Below are positions 36,740 through 46,512 of a stretch of DNA of 64,000 nt, one piece after another. The position numbers and the translations under genes were made by a program. The stretch spans positions 124,001-188,000 of the forward strand of contig NZ_CP011514.1 in NCBI RefSeq assembly GCF_001653795.1, in the 5' to 3' direction. This DNA is from Mitsuaria sp. 7. GTDB taxonomy: Bacteria; Pseudomonadota; Gammaproteobacteria; Burkholderiales; Burkholderiaceae_C. The notes below the pieces were generated by a model. That model saw only the letters and a list, made by a program, of their open reading frames with translations, had not been told where the DNA came from and searched no databases. Position 1 is the stretch's first letter. Each line of letters starts with the position of its first letter.

Positions 36740-37322
36740 TCCTGTCGTTGATGTTGGCGAAGGCGTGTTCGTCGCCGGGGCTGTCGAAGGCGACGCGCGC
36801 CAGCGGCAGGCTGGCCAGCCAGCGTTCGACGCGCCGCTCCCCCGCGCGCAATGCGTCGTCGAGCGAGGTCCGGTGACTCGCGTGGATCAGGCTCGCGAGC
36901 GGCTGGCTGCGCAAGGGCTCGCCTGGCGCCTCGCGTCCGAGCGCCATGGCCGCGGTCCTGTCGGGGCCGAGGCCCGCGGCCAGTCGAGCGAGGAGGTCTT
37001 CGGGCAACCAGGGACTGTCGCCACTGACCACGAGCAGCCAGTCGTCGTCTGCATGGGCAGCCATCGCTTCGAATCCGGCGAGGATTCCCGCGAGCGGTCC
37101 GGGGAAGTCCGGCAGCGTGTCCTCCAGGACCGGATGCCCGAGGCGGCGGTAGTCGTCGAGGTGGCGGTTGGCGCTGATGAACACGCGGCCGCCGGTCTGC
37201 GGGGCGATGCGGGCCAGCACGTGGTCGACGAGCCGTCGGTCCTGGAAGGGCTGGAGCGGCTTGTCGACGCCGCCCATGCGCGTGGCGCGCCCGCCGCAGA
37301 GGAGGAGCGCGGTGGCGCGCAT
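36708..37322 (-). CDS. mobA: Molybdenum cofactor guanylyltransferase
   Basis: 204 residues. Adds GMP to molybdopterin to make the guanine dinucleotide form used by formate dehydrogenase. The N-terminal motif 'LLLCGGRATRMGGVDKPLQPF' corresponds to LxGGxxxRMGGxDK; the Cys before GG is unusual. 'FPGPLAGILAGFEA' and 'VVSGDSPWLPEDL' also fit. Start overlaps the moaA stop. Confidence 0.93.
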   Translation of the reverse strand: MRATALLLCGGRATRMGGVDKPLQPFQDRRLVDHVLARIAPQTGGRVFISANRHLDDYRRLGHPVLEDTLPDFPGPLAGILAGFEAMAAHADDDWLLVVSGDSPWLPEDLLARLAAGLGPDRTAAMALGREAPGEPLRSQPLASLIHASHRTSLDDALRAGERRVERWLASLPLARVAFDSPGDEHAFANINDRSELERLERLR

Positions 37323-38470
37323 CAGCCGCCGATGTAGTGCATCTCGACGCGGCGCGCCGGGCCGGAGTCGGTGGCCGCGGGCAGGCTGGCGCGGAGTTCC
37401 GAGTAGCGGTCGTTGCGCCGCGTCCAGAGCGCGCCGAGGGCGGCGGCGATCTCGTCGTCGGTGCGCGCCTCGTGGGCGGCGTCGCCGCGCAGCAGCGCGC
37501 GCAGGTCGTGGCCGTCGCCGGCGAAGAGGCAGGTGTAGAGGCGTCCTTCGGTCGAGAGCCGCGCGCGGTTGCAGTCGCCGCAGAAGGCCTGCGTGACGCT
37601 GGAGATCAGGCCGATCTCGCCGCTGCCGTCGGCGTAGCCCCAGCGCATGGCGGTCTCCCCGTCGGAGGAGGGGGCGAGCGGCACCAGGTCGGCGCCCAGT
37701 TCAACGTCTTCGCGCAGCCGTTCGAGGACCTCGGCGGACGGCAGGACTTCGTCCATGCGCCAGCCGTTGCTCATGCCGACGTCCATGTACTCGATGAAGC
37801 GCAGCACGACGCCGGTGCCGCGGAAGTGGCGCGCCATCGGGACGATCTGGTCGTCGTTGGTGCCGCGCTTGACGACCATGTTGACCTTGATCGGCGCCAG
37901 GCCGACCGCTTGCGCGGCCTCGATGCCGCGCAGCACGTCGGCGACGGGGAAGTCGACGTCGTTCATGCGCCGGAAGATGCCGTCGTCGAGCGCGTCCAGG
38001 CTGACGGTGACGCGGTTCAGGCCGGCGTCCTTGAGCGCCTGCGCCTTGCGGGCGAGCAGCGAGCCGTTGGTGGTCAGCGTCAGATCGAGCGGGAGCCCCT
38101 CCGGCGTGCGCAACGCGGCCAGCTGGGCGATGAGCGCCTCGAGGTTGCGGCGCAGCAAGGGTTCGCCGCCGGTGAGGCGCAGCTTCTGGACGCCGAGCTG
38201 GGCGAAGACGCGGGCGAGTCGGGTGATCTCTTCGAAGGAGAGCAGGTCGCGATGCGGCAGGAAGGCGTAGTCCTTGTCGAACACGTCCTTGGGCATGCAG
38301 TAGCTGCAGCGGAAGTTGCAGCGGTCGGTGACGGAGATCCGCAGGTCGCGCAGCGGCCGGCCGCGCGCATCCAGCCACGGGCCACTGCGCGGGGGCGGCA
38401 GCGGATGCGGCACGGGAGGCGTCCGCCCGATCTGGCGCAGATCGAGCAGCGGAATCACACCATCGGTCAT
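37322..38470 (-). CDS. moaA: GTP 3',8-cyclase MoaA
   Basis: 382 residues. Radical-SAM enzyme for the first step of molybdenum-cofactor synthesis. N-terminal cluster 'CNFRCSYC' (CxxxCxxC), '[15 protein letters not shown]', C-terminal cluster '[19 protein letters not shown]', and the essential C-terminal Gly-Gly ('HYIGG'). The product feeds the formate dehydrogenase encoded 15 kb away. Confidence 0.97.
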   Translation of the reverse strand: MTDGVIPLLDLRQIGRTPPVPHPLPPPRSGPWLDARGRPLRDLRISVTDRCNFRCSYCMPKDVFDKDYAFLPHRDLLSFEEITRLARVFAQLGVQKLRLTGGEPLLRRNLEALIAQLAALRTPEGLPLDLTLTTNGSLLARKAQALKDAGLNRVTVSLDALDDGIFRRMNDVDFPVADVLRGIEAAQAVGLAPIKVNMVVKRGTNDDQIVPMARHFRGTGVVLRFIEYMDVGMSNGWRMDEVLPSAEVLERLREDVELGADLVPLAPSSDGETAMRWGYADGSGEIGLISSVTQAFCGDCNRARLSTEGRLYTCLFAGDGHDLRALLRGDAAHEARTDDEIAAALGALWTRRNDRYSELRASLPAATDSGPARRVEMHYIGG

Positions 38471-38655
38471 GAACCGGATTGTGCCGCCGCCAGCCAGCCC
38501 GCGCCCGTGGAGGCCCTTCGGCGGACAACGATGCTCCCGCGCGAGGGGCGGGGCTGTGCGCTAGACCGTCTGTCCGAGCAGATGAAAGGGATCGTCATCG
38601 CGGAAATGAGTCTGTGCCGCCGATTGAATTGCTGAGATCGGTCATGGATGGCCTA

Positions 38656-38670
38656 TACGTCAAAGACGTA
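38656..38670. promoter_or_regulatory. Palindromic candidate operator of the toxin-antitoxin pair
   Basis: TACGTC-AAA-GACGTA, a perfect 6-3-6 inverted repeat 10 bases before the toxin ATG. TATACG (38654-38659 region) overlaps it and could be the -10. Autoregulation by the antitoxin HTH through such a palindrome is usual for these modules. Confidence 0.55.
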
Positions 38671-38680
38671 CCGTGGCAAC

Positions 38681-38992
38681 ATGCGAACCGTTGCCGAAAC
38701 CCCGATGTTCCAGAAGTACGCGAGGGGCGTGTGGACCGAGGCGGAACGCGTGGACTTCATCAGCTGGATCGCACTGAACCCGGAAGCCGGAGACGTCATT
38801 CCGGGCAGCGGCGGTTGTCGCAAGATTCGCTGGACGAAGGCGGGGCGCGGCAAGCGCGGTGGCGTTCGAGTGATCTATTTCAATGTCGAGGATGAGGTGA
38901 TCTGGCTGTTGATCGTGTATTCGAAGGCTGCTTACGACAGTCTCCCCGTCGCCTTTCTGGAAGAGCTGAAGCAAGGAGTCGAAGATGCCTAA
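38681..38992 (+). CDS. RelE/HigB-type toxin
   Basis: 103 residues from ATG 38681 (MRTVAETPMFQKYARGVWTE). RelE-like core: 'GGCRKIRWTKAGRGKRGGVRVIYFN' and 'IWLLIVYSKAAYDSLP'. Such toxins cut mRNA on the ribosome. A longer start at 38648 would run through the palindrome, so 38681 is preferred. It overlaps the antitoxin by 8 bases; toxin-first order is the HigBA arrangement. Confidence 0.88.
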   Translation: MRTVAETPMFQKYARGVWTEAERVDFISWIALNPEAGDVIPGSGGCRKIRWTKAGRGKRGGVRVIYFNVEDEVIWLLIVYSKAAYDSLPVAFLEELKQGVEDA

Positions 38993-39263
38993 GGACAAGG
39001 AGAAGTTCCAGAAGGACCTGCTGGAGTCGATCCGGCAGATGAAGTCCGGGCAGGCAGCCCGGGTCACGCGCGTCGAGATTCCTGGAGCCGCAGAGGCTCG
39101 CGCCTGCACAGGCTTGTCCCAGACGGATTTCGCCGGTCTGCTGGGGGTGTCGAAGCGGACGCTGCAGGAATGGGAGCAAGGACGGAGGGAACCGACCGGT
39201 GCTGCGAGGACGCTGCTACGCGTTGCCATGGCGCACCCGGAGGTTCTGCTGGAGCTTCGCTGA
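38985..39263 (+). CDS. HigA-type helix-turn-helix antitoxin
   Basis: 92 residues. HTH from about 45-80: 'ARACTGLSQTDFAGLLGVSKRTLQEWEQGRREPTGAA'. The N-terminal part ('DLLESIRQMKSGQAARVTRVEIP') is the usual toxin-wrapping region. It should neutralise the preceding toxin and repress the operon. Confidence 0.9.
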   Translation: MPKDKEKFQKDLLESIRQMKSGQAARVTRVEIPGAAEARACTGLSQTDFAGLLGVSKRTLQEWEQGRREPTGAARTLLRVAMAHPEVLLELR

Positions 39264-39335
39264 ACGGTATTCGCCCTCGTCACCCTGTAGGACCTGTCAC
39301 TTGCGCGACGGGGCCGGCGGCGGTCGAATCGAGGG

Positions 39336-40298
39336 ATGAGCTTGACCCCCACGACCGTGGTCCATGCGGACCTGGCCAGCTTCGTCTCCTTCGGCGAAGC
39401 TCTCACCGACATGATCCGCGTCGGCCACGACACCTGGCGCAGCCGCAGCGGCGGCTCGCCCTGGAACGTCGCGATCGCGATGTCCCGCCTGGGCCAGCTC
39501 AGCGCCTTCGCGGGCGGCATCAGCAAGGACGCGTTCGGCCAGGCGATCTGGCAGGCCAGCGCCGATGCCAGCCTGGATCTGCGCTTCATCCAGCAGTTCG
39601 CCAAGTCGCCGCTGGTGGCCTACGTCCATCAGGTCGATCCGCCCGAATACGCCTTCGTCGGCGACGACAGCGCCGACCTGCACTTCCGCCCCCATGCCTT
39701 GCCCGCCGGCTGGCGCCGCGCGCTGCGCTGGGCGCACTTCGGATCGATCAGCCTGACGCGCGAACCGCTCGCGGCCCGGCTGATCGCGCTGGCCGAATCC
39801 CTCAAGGACGAGGGCGTGCGCATCAGCTACGACCCGAACTACCGCATGTCCATGGACTCGCGCTACGACCGCACGCTGGAACGCATGTGCCGGCTGGCGG
39901 ACGTCATCAAGGTCTCGGACGAGGACCTCCGCGGCCTGTTCCGCAGCCGCGACCACCACGTGGGTCTGGCGCAGATCGCGGCCTGGAACCCGCGTGCCAT
40001 CGTCATGCTGACGATGGGCGAGCGCGGCGCGCAGCTGTTCCATCCGAAGGCGGATCTCAGCGCCGCGCCGCCGCCGCTCGACCACGTCGTCGACACCATC
40101 GGCGCGGGCGACGCCGCCATGGCGGGGCTGCTCTACAGCCTGATGAACGGCGGCACGCAGGACCCCGAGGAGCATCTGCGCTGGGCCGTGGCCGCCGGCG
40201 CGGCGGCCTGCGCGGGCGCGGGCGTGGACGGACTGTCGGCCGGGCTCGTCACCTCGCTCATCGACCAGGTGCAGGTCAGGCGCGCCGAGATGGCTTGA
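39336..40298 (+). CDS. PfkB-family carbohydrate kinase
   Basis: 320 residues. 'RSGGSPWNVAIAMSRLG' is the N-terminal sugar-binding motif and 'DTIGAGDAAMAGLL' holds the catalytic Asp and anion hole (GAGD). Similar proteins are called fructokinase, but no sugar transport or metabolic genes flank it, so the substrate is open. Confidence 0.9.
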   Translation: MSLTPTTVVHADLASFVSFGEALTDMIRVGHDTWRSRSGGSPWNVAIAMSRLGQLSAFAGGISKDAFGQAIWQASADASLDLRFIQQFAKSPLVAYVHQVDPPEYAFVGDDSADLHFRPHALPAGWRRALRWAHFGSISLTREPLAARLIALAESLKDEGVRISYDPNYRMSMDSRYDRTLERMCRLADVIKVSDEDLRGLFRSRDHHVGLAQIAAWNPRAIVMLTMGERGAQLFHPKADLSAAPPPLDHVVDTIGAGDAAMAGLLYSLMNGGTQDPEEHLRWAVAAGAAACAGAGVDGLSAGLVTSLIDQVQVRRAEMA

Positions 40299-40303
40299 AC
40301 GGA

Positions 40304-40321
40304 GGCCCAGGTGTCTGGGCC
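40304..40321. terminator. Hairpin between convergent genes
   Basis: GGCCCAG-GTGT-CTGGGCC, a perfect 7-bp stem 5 bases after the kinase stop and 17 bases before the end of the convergent efflux gene. There is no T-run, so termination is only likely. Confidence 0.4.
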
Positions 40322-40338
40322 GCAGATCCGTGGGCCCT

Positions 40339-41541
40339 TCATGACCTCGATCGATCGCGCCCTGCGATCCAGAAGCCGAACTGTCCCACCAGTCCCGCGC
40401 CGCTGAGCGTCAGCGCCGCCGCCAATGCGGGATCGCTGCCCAGACCGACCAGCGACGAGCACACCGCCCCCACCGCCATCTGCATGAAGCCGTACAGCCC
40501 CGACGCGGAACCGGTGACGGTCGGATCGACGCTGATCGCCTGTGTCAAGGCCGCCGGCGAGGACAGCCCCGCGCCCAGCGTGAACAGGAACATCGTGCCC
40601 ACCGTGCCCGCGACGGTGAGCTGGTCCAGCAGCACGAGCGCCAGCAGTGCCAGCGCCGCCGCGACGCTGACCGCGTTGGCGCCGATCAGCAGCGGCCGCA
40701 ACGGAAATCGCCGCAGCAGCCGCGTCGCCAGCATGCTGCCCAGCCAGATGCCCGAGACCAGCATCGCCAGGCACCAGCCGACCTCGTGCGCCGGCCGATG
40801 CAGGCGGTCCACGAAGATGAAGGGCGCGGCCGCGATGAACGCGTACATCGCCGTCGTCGCGCACCCGCCGCCGACGCTGTAGCCGAGGAAGGCCGGCGAG
40901 CGCAGCAGTCCCGCATATGCTCGCGCGAGTCCGCGCATGTCCTGCGCCTGGGCGTGGCGGCCGGTCTCCGGCAGCTGGCGCCAGGCGACCAGCATCGCCG
41001 CCACGCCGAGCACCGTCAGCGCGATCAGGATGCTGCGCCACCCCAGCGTCGGCGCCATGGCCGCGCCGATGATGGGCGCGATGCCCGGCGCGATCGTCAC
41101 GATCAGGTTCACCGACGCCATCCGGCTGGCGGCGTCCGCGGTGGTGGAGGTGTCGCGCACGATCGCCCGCGCCAGCACCATGCCCGCGCAGCCGCCGAGG
41201 GCCTGCAGCAGCCGCGCGGCGATCAGCATCCCGGCGGTCGGCGCCAGCGACGAGGCCAGCCCCGCCGCGGTGTAGAGCCCGAGCCCTGCCAGCAGCACGG
41301 GCCGGCGCCCGTAACGGTCCGCGAGGGGGCCGTAGACGAGCTGGCCCGCCGCGAGGCCCGCGATGTAAAGGCTGATGCTGAGTTGCAGCGCATGCGGGCT
41401 CGCTCCGAGGTCGGCCGCCGCCAGTGGCAGTGCCGGCACGAAGACGTGCATGGCCAGCGTGCTGCAGACGATGAACAGCGCCGGCAGCCACAGCGGCACC
41501 TCAGGGCGGGGCAGAGGCAGCGGAGCGGCGGCGGACGTCAT
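40339..41541 (-). CDS. Bcr/CflA-type multidrug efflux MFS transporter
   Basis: 400 residues, 12 predicted membrane helices. Motif A 'YGPLADRYGRRPVLLAG' after helix 2, and 'LQALGGCAGMVLARAIVRDT' is typical of Bcr/CflA drug:H+ antiporters (bicyclomycin, chloramphenicol class). Substrate not predictable. Its start is about 100 bases beyond the paaY stop. Confidence 0.9.
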   Translation of the reverse strand: MTSAAAPLPLPRPEVPLWLPALFIVCSTLAMHVFVPALPLAAADLGASPHALQLSISLYIAGLAAGQLVYGPLADRYGRRPVLLAGLGLYTAAGLASSLAPTAGMLIAARLLQALGGCAGMVLARAIVRDTSTTADAASRMASVNLIVTIAPGIAPIIGAAMAPTLGWRSILIALTVLGVAAMLVAWRQLPETGRHAQAQDMRGLARAYAGLLRSPAFLGYSVGGGCATTAMYAFIAAAPFIFVDRLHRPAHEVGWCLAMLVSGIWLGSMLATRLLRRFPLRPLLIGANAVSVAAALALLALVLLDQLTVAGTVGTMFLFTLGAGLSSPAALTQAISVDPTVTGSASGLYGFMQMAVGAVCSSLVGLGSDPALAAALTLSGAGLVGQFGFWIAGRDRSRS

Positions 41542-41643
41542 GGCGGCCGATTCTTCCAGTCGGGCGCCCGCTGCGGGGTACCAACGAGGTACCCCGCGTG
41601 CGAGCGACGATCGCGTACTGCGTGCGCGGGCGCGGGGCGGCGC

Positions 41644-42255
41644 TCAGTCCGCGCCGTCGCGCTTCGTCGCGACCAGCGTCTTCGGCCCGCCGACCTGCAG
41701 GCGAGGGCGGTCGGCCTCCTCCTCGGCCAGCGGCTGGACCTCCACCAGGCTCGCATGACAGCGCCGTGCCAGGTCTTGATACGTCTCGGTGCCGACGCGT
41801 TTCCACCGGATCTCGTCCTCGGTCAGCGGCCGCATCACCTTCGCCGGCAGGCCCGCGATCAGCGAGCGCTCCGGCAGCTTCAGCCCCGCCCGCACGAACG
41901 CGCAGGCCGCGACGATGCTGTACGCGCCGACCTCCGCCTCGTCCATCACCACGGCGTTCATGCCGACCAGCGCGTCGTGCCGCACCACGCAGCCGTGCAG
42001 CACCGCGCCGTGGCCGATGTGGCCGTTGGTCTCGACGACGGTGTCCGACGCCGGGAAGCCGTGGATCACGCAGGTGTCCTGCACGTTGGATCCGTCCATC
42101 AGCCGGATGCGGCCGAAGTCCCCCCTCAGCGAGGCGCAAGGCCCCACATAACACCCCGCGCCGACGATCACGTCCCCGATCAGCACCGCCGTCGGGTGGA
42201 CATGGGCGCTGGGATGGACGACCGGCGAGAGGCCGTCGATGGCGTAGCAGGGCAT
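41644..42255 (-). CDS. paaY: Phenylacetate-degradation hexapeptide protein PaaY
   Basis: 203 residues. Left-handed beta-helix (hexapeptide repeats '[21 protein letters not shown]'), gamma-carbonic-anhydrase-like. PaaY is a thioesterase thought to clear dead-end CoA adducts of the pathway. The metal ligand His residues in '[15 protein letters not shown]' are visible. Divergent from paaG across a 163-base gap with the PaaR operator. Confidence 0.92.
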   Translation of the reverse strand: MPCYAIDGLSPVVHPSAHVHPTAVLIGDVIVGAGCYVGPCASLRGDFGRIRLMDGSNVQDTCVIHGFPASDTVVETNGHIGHGAVLHGCVVRHDALVGMNAVVMDEAEVGAYSIVAACAFVRAGLKLPERSLIAGLPAKVMRPLTEDEIRWKRVGTETYQDLARRCHASLVEVQPLAEEEADRPRLQVGGPKTLVATKRDGAD

Positions 42256-42326
42256 GGAATGACTCCTTTTTAGGTGGTAACCCTAGGTTTCCGACCTTGT
42301 ATTGGGATGCGATGGCTCGTAGTATC

Positions 42327-42342
42327 TACCGACCGGTCGGTA
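42327..42342. promoter_or_regulatory. Likely PaaR operator
   Basis: TACCGACCGGTCGGTA, a perfect 16-bp palindrome in the paaY/paaG gap. The ACCGACCGGTCGGT type is what TetR-family PaaR proteins of betaproteobacteria are known to bind. One site could control both directions. I found no second copy before paaR, the LivK-like gene or paaZ. Confidence 0.85.
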
Positions 42343-42418
42343 AATAGAATCCGATCGACAAAAGCTGCGGAAGTCCGCGAAAAAGCTGAATCCATAGCCG
42401 GCCGAGGAGACAAGCCGA

Positions 42419-43291
42419 ATGAGCACTGCCCACACGACCCCATCCACCGCTGCCGAAGACAGGCCGCTGCTGATCAGCACCGAAGGCGCCGTCCGCGTCC
42501 TCACGCTGAACCGGCCCGCGGCGCTGAACGCGTTCACGACCGGCCTGCTCGGCCAGTTGCGAGTCGCGCTCGACGAGGCGGCGCACGACGAGACCGTGCG
42601 GGCGGTGCTCATCACCGGCGCCGGGCGCGCGTTCTGCGCGGGCCAGGACCTGTCGGATCCCCACATCAAGCCGGAGTTCGATGATCACGCCGATCCGGCG
42701 GCATCGGCCGACGTCCACAAGAAGCCCAAGGCCAAGGACATCGGCAACCTGCTCGACCACTACTACATCCCGCTGGCGCTGCGCCTGCGCAGCATGCCGG
42801 TGCCGACGGTCTGCGCCGTCAACGGCGTGGCCGCGGGCGCGGGCGCGAACTTCGCGCTCGGCTGCGACCTCGTGCTGGCGGGGCAGTCGGCCTCGTTCAT
42901 CCAGGCCTTCTCCAAGATCGGGCTGGTGCCCGACTGCGGCGGCACCTGGCTGCTGACGCGCCTGGTGGGCCGTGCCCGCGCGATGCAGCTGGCGCTGCTC
43001 GGCGACAAGCTGCCCGCCGCCGACGCGCAGGCCTGGGGCCTGATCGCGCGCTGCGTCGCCGATGCCGAGCTGCAGAGCGAGGCGATGGCCACCGCGCAGA
43101 AGCTCGCGAAGATGCCGACCCGGGCGCTGGTGCAGACGCGCGAGGCGCTCGATGCCTCGATGGACCTGGAGTTCGAGGACGCCCTCAGGCTCGAGGCCCG
43201 GCTGCAGAGCCAGCTCGGCTACGCGCACGACTACCTGGAGGGCGCCGCCGCCTTCCTGACCAAGCGTCAACCGACCTTCAAGGACCGTTGA
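42419..43291 (+). CDS. paaG: 1,2-epoxyphenylacetyl-CoA isomerase PaaG
   Basis: 290 residues. Crotonase-fold enzyme that turns ring-epoxide into oxepin-CoA. 'GRAFCAGQDLSDP' and 'VCAVNGVAAGAGANFALGCDLV' form the oxyanion hole; 'KIGLVPDCGGTWLLTRLVG' holds the catalytic acid. An internal loop 'DVHKKPKAKD' is somewhat longer than in E. coli PaaG (262 residues). TGATG junction with paaI. Confidence 0.93.
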   Translation: MSTAHTTPSTAAEDRPLLISTEGAVRVLTLNRPAALNAFTTGLLGQLRVALDEAAHDETVRAVLITGAGRAFCAGQDLSDPHIKPEFDDHADPAASADVHKKPKAKDIGNLLDHYYIPLALRLRSMPVPTVCAVNGVAAGAGANFALGCDLVLAGQSASFIQAFSKIGLVPDCGGTWLLTRLVGRARAMQLALLGDKLPAADAQAWGLIARCVADAELQSEAMATAQKLAKMPTRALVQTREALDASMDLEFEDALRLEARLQSQLGYAHDYLEGAAAFLTKRQPTFKDR

Positions 43292-43758
43292 TGAGCGAGC
43301 CCCTGGATCCCCGCATGGAGGCGCAACGCGTGGCCGAAGCGGTCCGCGACACCATGTTCGCCAACGACCGCGCCTCGAAGGGCCTGGGCATGCGCATCGA
43401 TGCCATCGGCCCCGGCACCGCGACGCTGTCGATGACGGTGCGCGAGGACATGCTCAACGGCTTCGACATCTGCCACGGCGGCTTCGTCACGACGCTGGCC
43501 GACTCGTGCTTCGCCTTCGCCTGCAACTCGCACAACGAGGTGACGGTGGCGTCGGGCTTCGCGATCGACATCGTCGCGCCCTCGCGCGTGGGCGACGTGC
43601 TGACGGCGAGCGCCACCGAGACCTCGCTGGCCGGCCGCACCGGCGTCTACGACATCCGCATCACCAATCAACGCGACGAATTGATCGCGGTCTTCCGGGG
43701 CCGGTCCTACCGCATCAAGGGCAAGCCCGTGGTGCCGGAACTGGCGAGCGCGCGCTGA
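43291..43758 (+). CDS. paaI: Hydroxyphenylacetyl-CoA thioesterase PaaI
   Basis: 155 residues, hotdog fold. 'MLNGFDICHGGFVTTLADSCFAFACNS' is the active-site stretch. It hydrolyses CoA thioesters of ring-hydroxylated phenylacetate to rescue CoA. Start ATG 43291 overlaps the paaG stop. Confidence 0.94.
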   Translation: MSEPLDPRMEAQRVAEAVRDTMFANDRASKGLGMRIDAIGPGTATLSMTVREDMLNGFDICHGGFVTTLADSCFAFACNSHNEVTVASGFAIDIVAPSRVGDVLTASATETSLAGRTGVYDIRITNQRDELIAVFRGRSYRIKGKPVVPELASAR

Positions 43759-43811
43759 GCGCGCCGCTCCCCGCCTCCCGGAACGAGAAGACAGGTCAGG
43801 AGACAGACCCC

Positions 43812-45122
43812 ATGACGGTGAAGACCTTCCAGCCCGAGCACCTCGAGCCCATCGAGCGCGCCAGCCAGGACGAGCTGCGCGCGCTGCAGCTGCAGCGCCT
43901 GAAGTGGTCGCTGAAGCACGCCTACGAGAACGTGCCGCACTACAAGGCCGCGTTCGATGCGAAGGGCGTCCATCCGGATGATCTGAAGGACCTGTCCGAC
44001 CTGCGCTTGTTCCCGTTCACGACGAAGAAGGATCTGCGCGACAACTACCCGTTCGGTCTCTTCGCGGTCCCGCGCGATCAGGTGGTGCGGGTGCATGCCT
44101 CGTCGGGCACGACCGGCAAGCCGACCGTCGTCGGCTACACGCAGAAGGACATCGACACCTGGGCCGACCTGGTCGCGCGTTCGCTGCGCGCCGCCGGCAC
44201 GCGCAAGGGCGACATCGTCCACATCGCCTACGGCTACGGCCTGTTCACCGGCGGGCTGGGCGCGCATTACGGCGCCGAACGGCTGGGCTGCACCGTCATC
44301 CCGATGTCGGGCGGCCAGACCGAGAAGCAGGTCCAGCTGATCCAGGACTTCAAGCCCGACGTCATCATGGTCACGCCGAGCTACATGCAGGTGATCGTCG
44401 AGGAATTCGTGCGCCAGGGCCTGGACCCGCGCGCGTCCTCGCTGAAGACCGGCGTCTTCGGCGCCGAGCCCTGGACCGAGGCGATGCGCCGCGAGATCGA
44501 GCAGAAGGCCGGCATCGATGCGGTCGACATCTACGGCCTGTCCGAGGTGATGGGGCCGGGTGTTGCCAGCGAATGCATCGAGACCAAGGACGGTCCGGTG
44601 ATCTGGGAGGACCATTTCTATCCCGAGATCATCGATCCCGAGACCGGCGAGGTGCTGCCCGAAGGCTCGGAGGGGGAACTGGTGTTCACCTCGCTGAGCA
44701 AGGAAGCGCTGCCGGTGATCCGCTACCGCACGCGCGACCTGACGCGCCTGCTGCCGCCCACCGCGCGCAGCATGCGCCGCATGGGCAAGATCGTCGGCCG
44801 CAGCGACGACATGCTGATCATCCGCGGCGTCAACCTGTTCCCGACGCAGATCGAGGAACTGGTGCTGGCCGAGCCCGGCCTGTCGGGCCAGTACCAGATC
44901 GTCGTCAGCCGCGACGGCCACCTCGACGAGGTCGAGGTGCGCTGCGAGCTGTCCGCCGCGGGCGGCGGCGACGCGCAGGCGATGTCGAAGTCGCTGCAGC
45001 ACCGCATCAAGACGCTGATCGGCGTGTCGACCCGGGTGACGGTCGGCGCGCCCGATTCGATCGAGAGAACGCTGGTGGGCAAGGCCCGCCGCGTGGTGGA
45101 CCAACGTCCGAAGAATTCGTAA
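43812..45122 (+). CDS. paaK: Phenylacetate-CoA ligase PaaK
   Basis: 436 residues, usual length. Activates phenylacetate to phenylacetyl-CoA with ATP. AMP-binding motif '[16 protein letters not shown]', '[15 protein letters not shown]', and C-terminal '[20 protein letters not shown]'. Preceded by a GAGAAG/CAGGAG ribosome region. Confidence 0.97.
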   Translation: MTVKTFQPEHLEPIERASQDELRALQLQRLKWSLKHAYENVPHYKAAFDAKGVHPDDLKDLSDLRLFPFTTKKDLRDNYPFGLFAVPRDQVVRVHASSGTTGKPTVVGYTQKDIDTWADLVARSLRAAGTRKGDIVHIAYGYGLFTGGLGAHYGAERLGCTVIPMSGGQTEKQVQLIQDFKPDVIMVTPSYMQVIVEEFVRQGLDPRASSLKTGVFGAEPWTEAMRREIEQKAGIDAVDIYGLSEVMGPGVASECIETKDGPVIWEDHFYPEIIDPETGEVLPEGSEGELVFTSLSKEALPVIRYRTRDLTRLLPPTARSMRRMGKIVGRSDDMLIIRGVNLFPTQIEELVLAEPGLSGQYQIVVSRDGHLDEVEVRCELSAAGGGDAQAMSKSLQHRIKTLIGVSTRVTVGAPDSIERTLVGKARRVVDQRPKNS

Positions 45123-45133
45123 GGAGCGCATCC

Positions 45134-46135
45134 ATGTACACGCAAGCCATGAGCGTCGGTCCGCAGGACCAGGCGACCAAGCTGCAGACCGCCGAAGAGC
45201 AGCAGCGCAACGAGGCCTTCGAGGCCCGCATCGATGCGGGCGATTTCATCGAGGCCAAGGACTGGATGCCGGAGCACTACCGCAAGACGCTGGTGCGGCA
45301 GATCAGCCAGCACGCGCACTCGGAGATCGTCGGCATGCTGCCGGAAGGCAACTGGATCACGCGCGCCCCGACGCTCAAGCGCAAGGCGATCCTGCTGGCC
45401 AAGGTGCAGGACGAGGGCGGCCACGGGCTCTACCTGTACTCCGCCGCCGAGACGCTGGGCACCAGCCGCGACCAGATGCTGGACGCGCTGCACACCGGCA
45501 AGGCCAAGTACAGCTCGATCTTCAACTACCCCACGCTGACCTGGGCCGACATCGGCGTGGTCGGCTGGCTGGTGGACGGCGCGGCGATCATGAACCAGGT
45601 GCCGCTGTGCCGCTGCTCCTACGGCCCGTACGCCCGCGCGATGATCCGCATCTGCCGCGAGGAGTCCTTCCATCAGCGCCAGGGCTACGAGAGCCTGCTG
45701 GTGATGATGCGCGAGGGCACCGACGCGCAGAAGGCGATGGTCCAGGACGCGGTGAACCGCTGGTGGTGGCCGTCGCTGATGATGTTCGGACCGGCGGACA
45801 AGGATTCGCCGAACTCCGAGCAGTCGATGCGCTGGGGCATCAAGCGCCTGACCAACGATGAGCTGCGTCAGAAGTTCGTCGACGCGACCGTGCCGCAGGC
45901 CGAGCTGCTCGGCATCACGCTGCCCGATCCCGACCTGAAGTGGAACGCCGAGCGCGACCACCACGACTTCGGCGCGATCGACTGGGCCGAGTTCTGGCGC
46001 GTCGTCGGCGGCAACGGTCCCTGCAACACCGAGCGCCTGGGCACCCGCGTCAAGGCCTGGGACGACGGCGCCTGGGTCCGCGACGCTGCGCTCGCCCACG
46101 CGAAGAAGCGCGCCACCGAAGCCAAGGCGGCTTGA
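45134..46135 (+). CDS. paaA: 1,2-phenylacetyl-CoA epoxidase catalytic subunit PaaA
   Basis: 333 residues. Diiron oxygenase subunit that epoxidises the ring of phenylacetyl-CoA. '[17 protein letters not shown]' and '[15 protein letters not shown]' carry the EX2H diiron ligands. AAGGAG 12 bases upstream. Part of the paaABCDE set, all five subunits in order. Confidence 0.97.
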   Translation: MYTQAMSVGPQDQATKLQTAEEQQRNEAFEARIDAGDFIEAKDWMPEHYRKTLVRQISQHAHSEIVGMLPEGNWITRAPTLKRKAILLAKVQDEGGHGLYLYSAAETLGTSRDQMLDALHTGKAKYSSIFNYPTLTWADIGVVGWLVDGAAIMNQVPLCRCSYGPYARAMIRICREESFHQRQGYESLLVMMREGTDAQKAMVQDAVNRWWWPSLMMFGPADKDSPNSEQSMRWGIKRLTNDELRQKFVDATVPQAELLGITLPDPDLKWNAERDHHDFGAIDWAEFWRVVGGNGPCNTERLGTRVKAWDDGAWVRDAALAHAKKRATEAKAA

Positions 46136-46196
46136 TCCCGACGATCACCGATCGCGATCGCCGCCTCCGCCACGAACAGTTCAGAGCACTCGAATC

Positions 46197-46502
46197 ATGA
46201 GCATCAACCAAACGACCGGCGCCAACGAATGGCCCCTGTGGGAAGTCTTCGTCCGCAACAAGGCGGGCCTGGACCACAAGCACTGCGGCAGCCTGCACGC
46301 GCCCGACTCGAAGATGGCGCTGCAGATGGCGCGCGACGTCTACACCCGCCGCCAGGAAGGCGTGAGCATCTGGGTCGTGCCGTCGTCGGCGATCGTCGCG
46401 TCGGACCCGGGAGAGAAGGCCATGTACTTCGACCCGATGGAGGACAAGGTGTACCGCCACCCGACCTTCTACGACCTGCCCGAGTCGCTCGACCACATGT
46501 GA
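46197..46502 (+). CDS. paaB: Phenylacetyl-CoA epoxidase subunit PaaB
   Basis: 101 residues. Small subunit that bridges PaaAC dimers. 'EWPLWEVFVRNKAGLDHKHCGSLHA' and 'DVYTRRQEGVSIWVVPSSAI' are conserved. It lies 61 bases after paaA. Confidence 0.96.
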   Translation: MSINQTTGANEWPLWEVFVRNKAGLDHKHCGSLHAPDSKMALQMARDVYTRRQEGVSIWVVPSSAIVASDPGEKAMYFDPMEDKVYRHPTFYDLPESLDHM

Positions 46503-46512
46503 GGACCGGACG

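Noticed and set aside
38648..38680. Longer start for the toxin gene
   Set aside because: It would place codons over the palindromic candidate operator, and relatives of this toxin begin near MRTVAETP.
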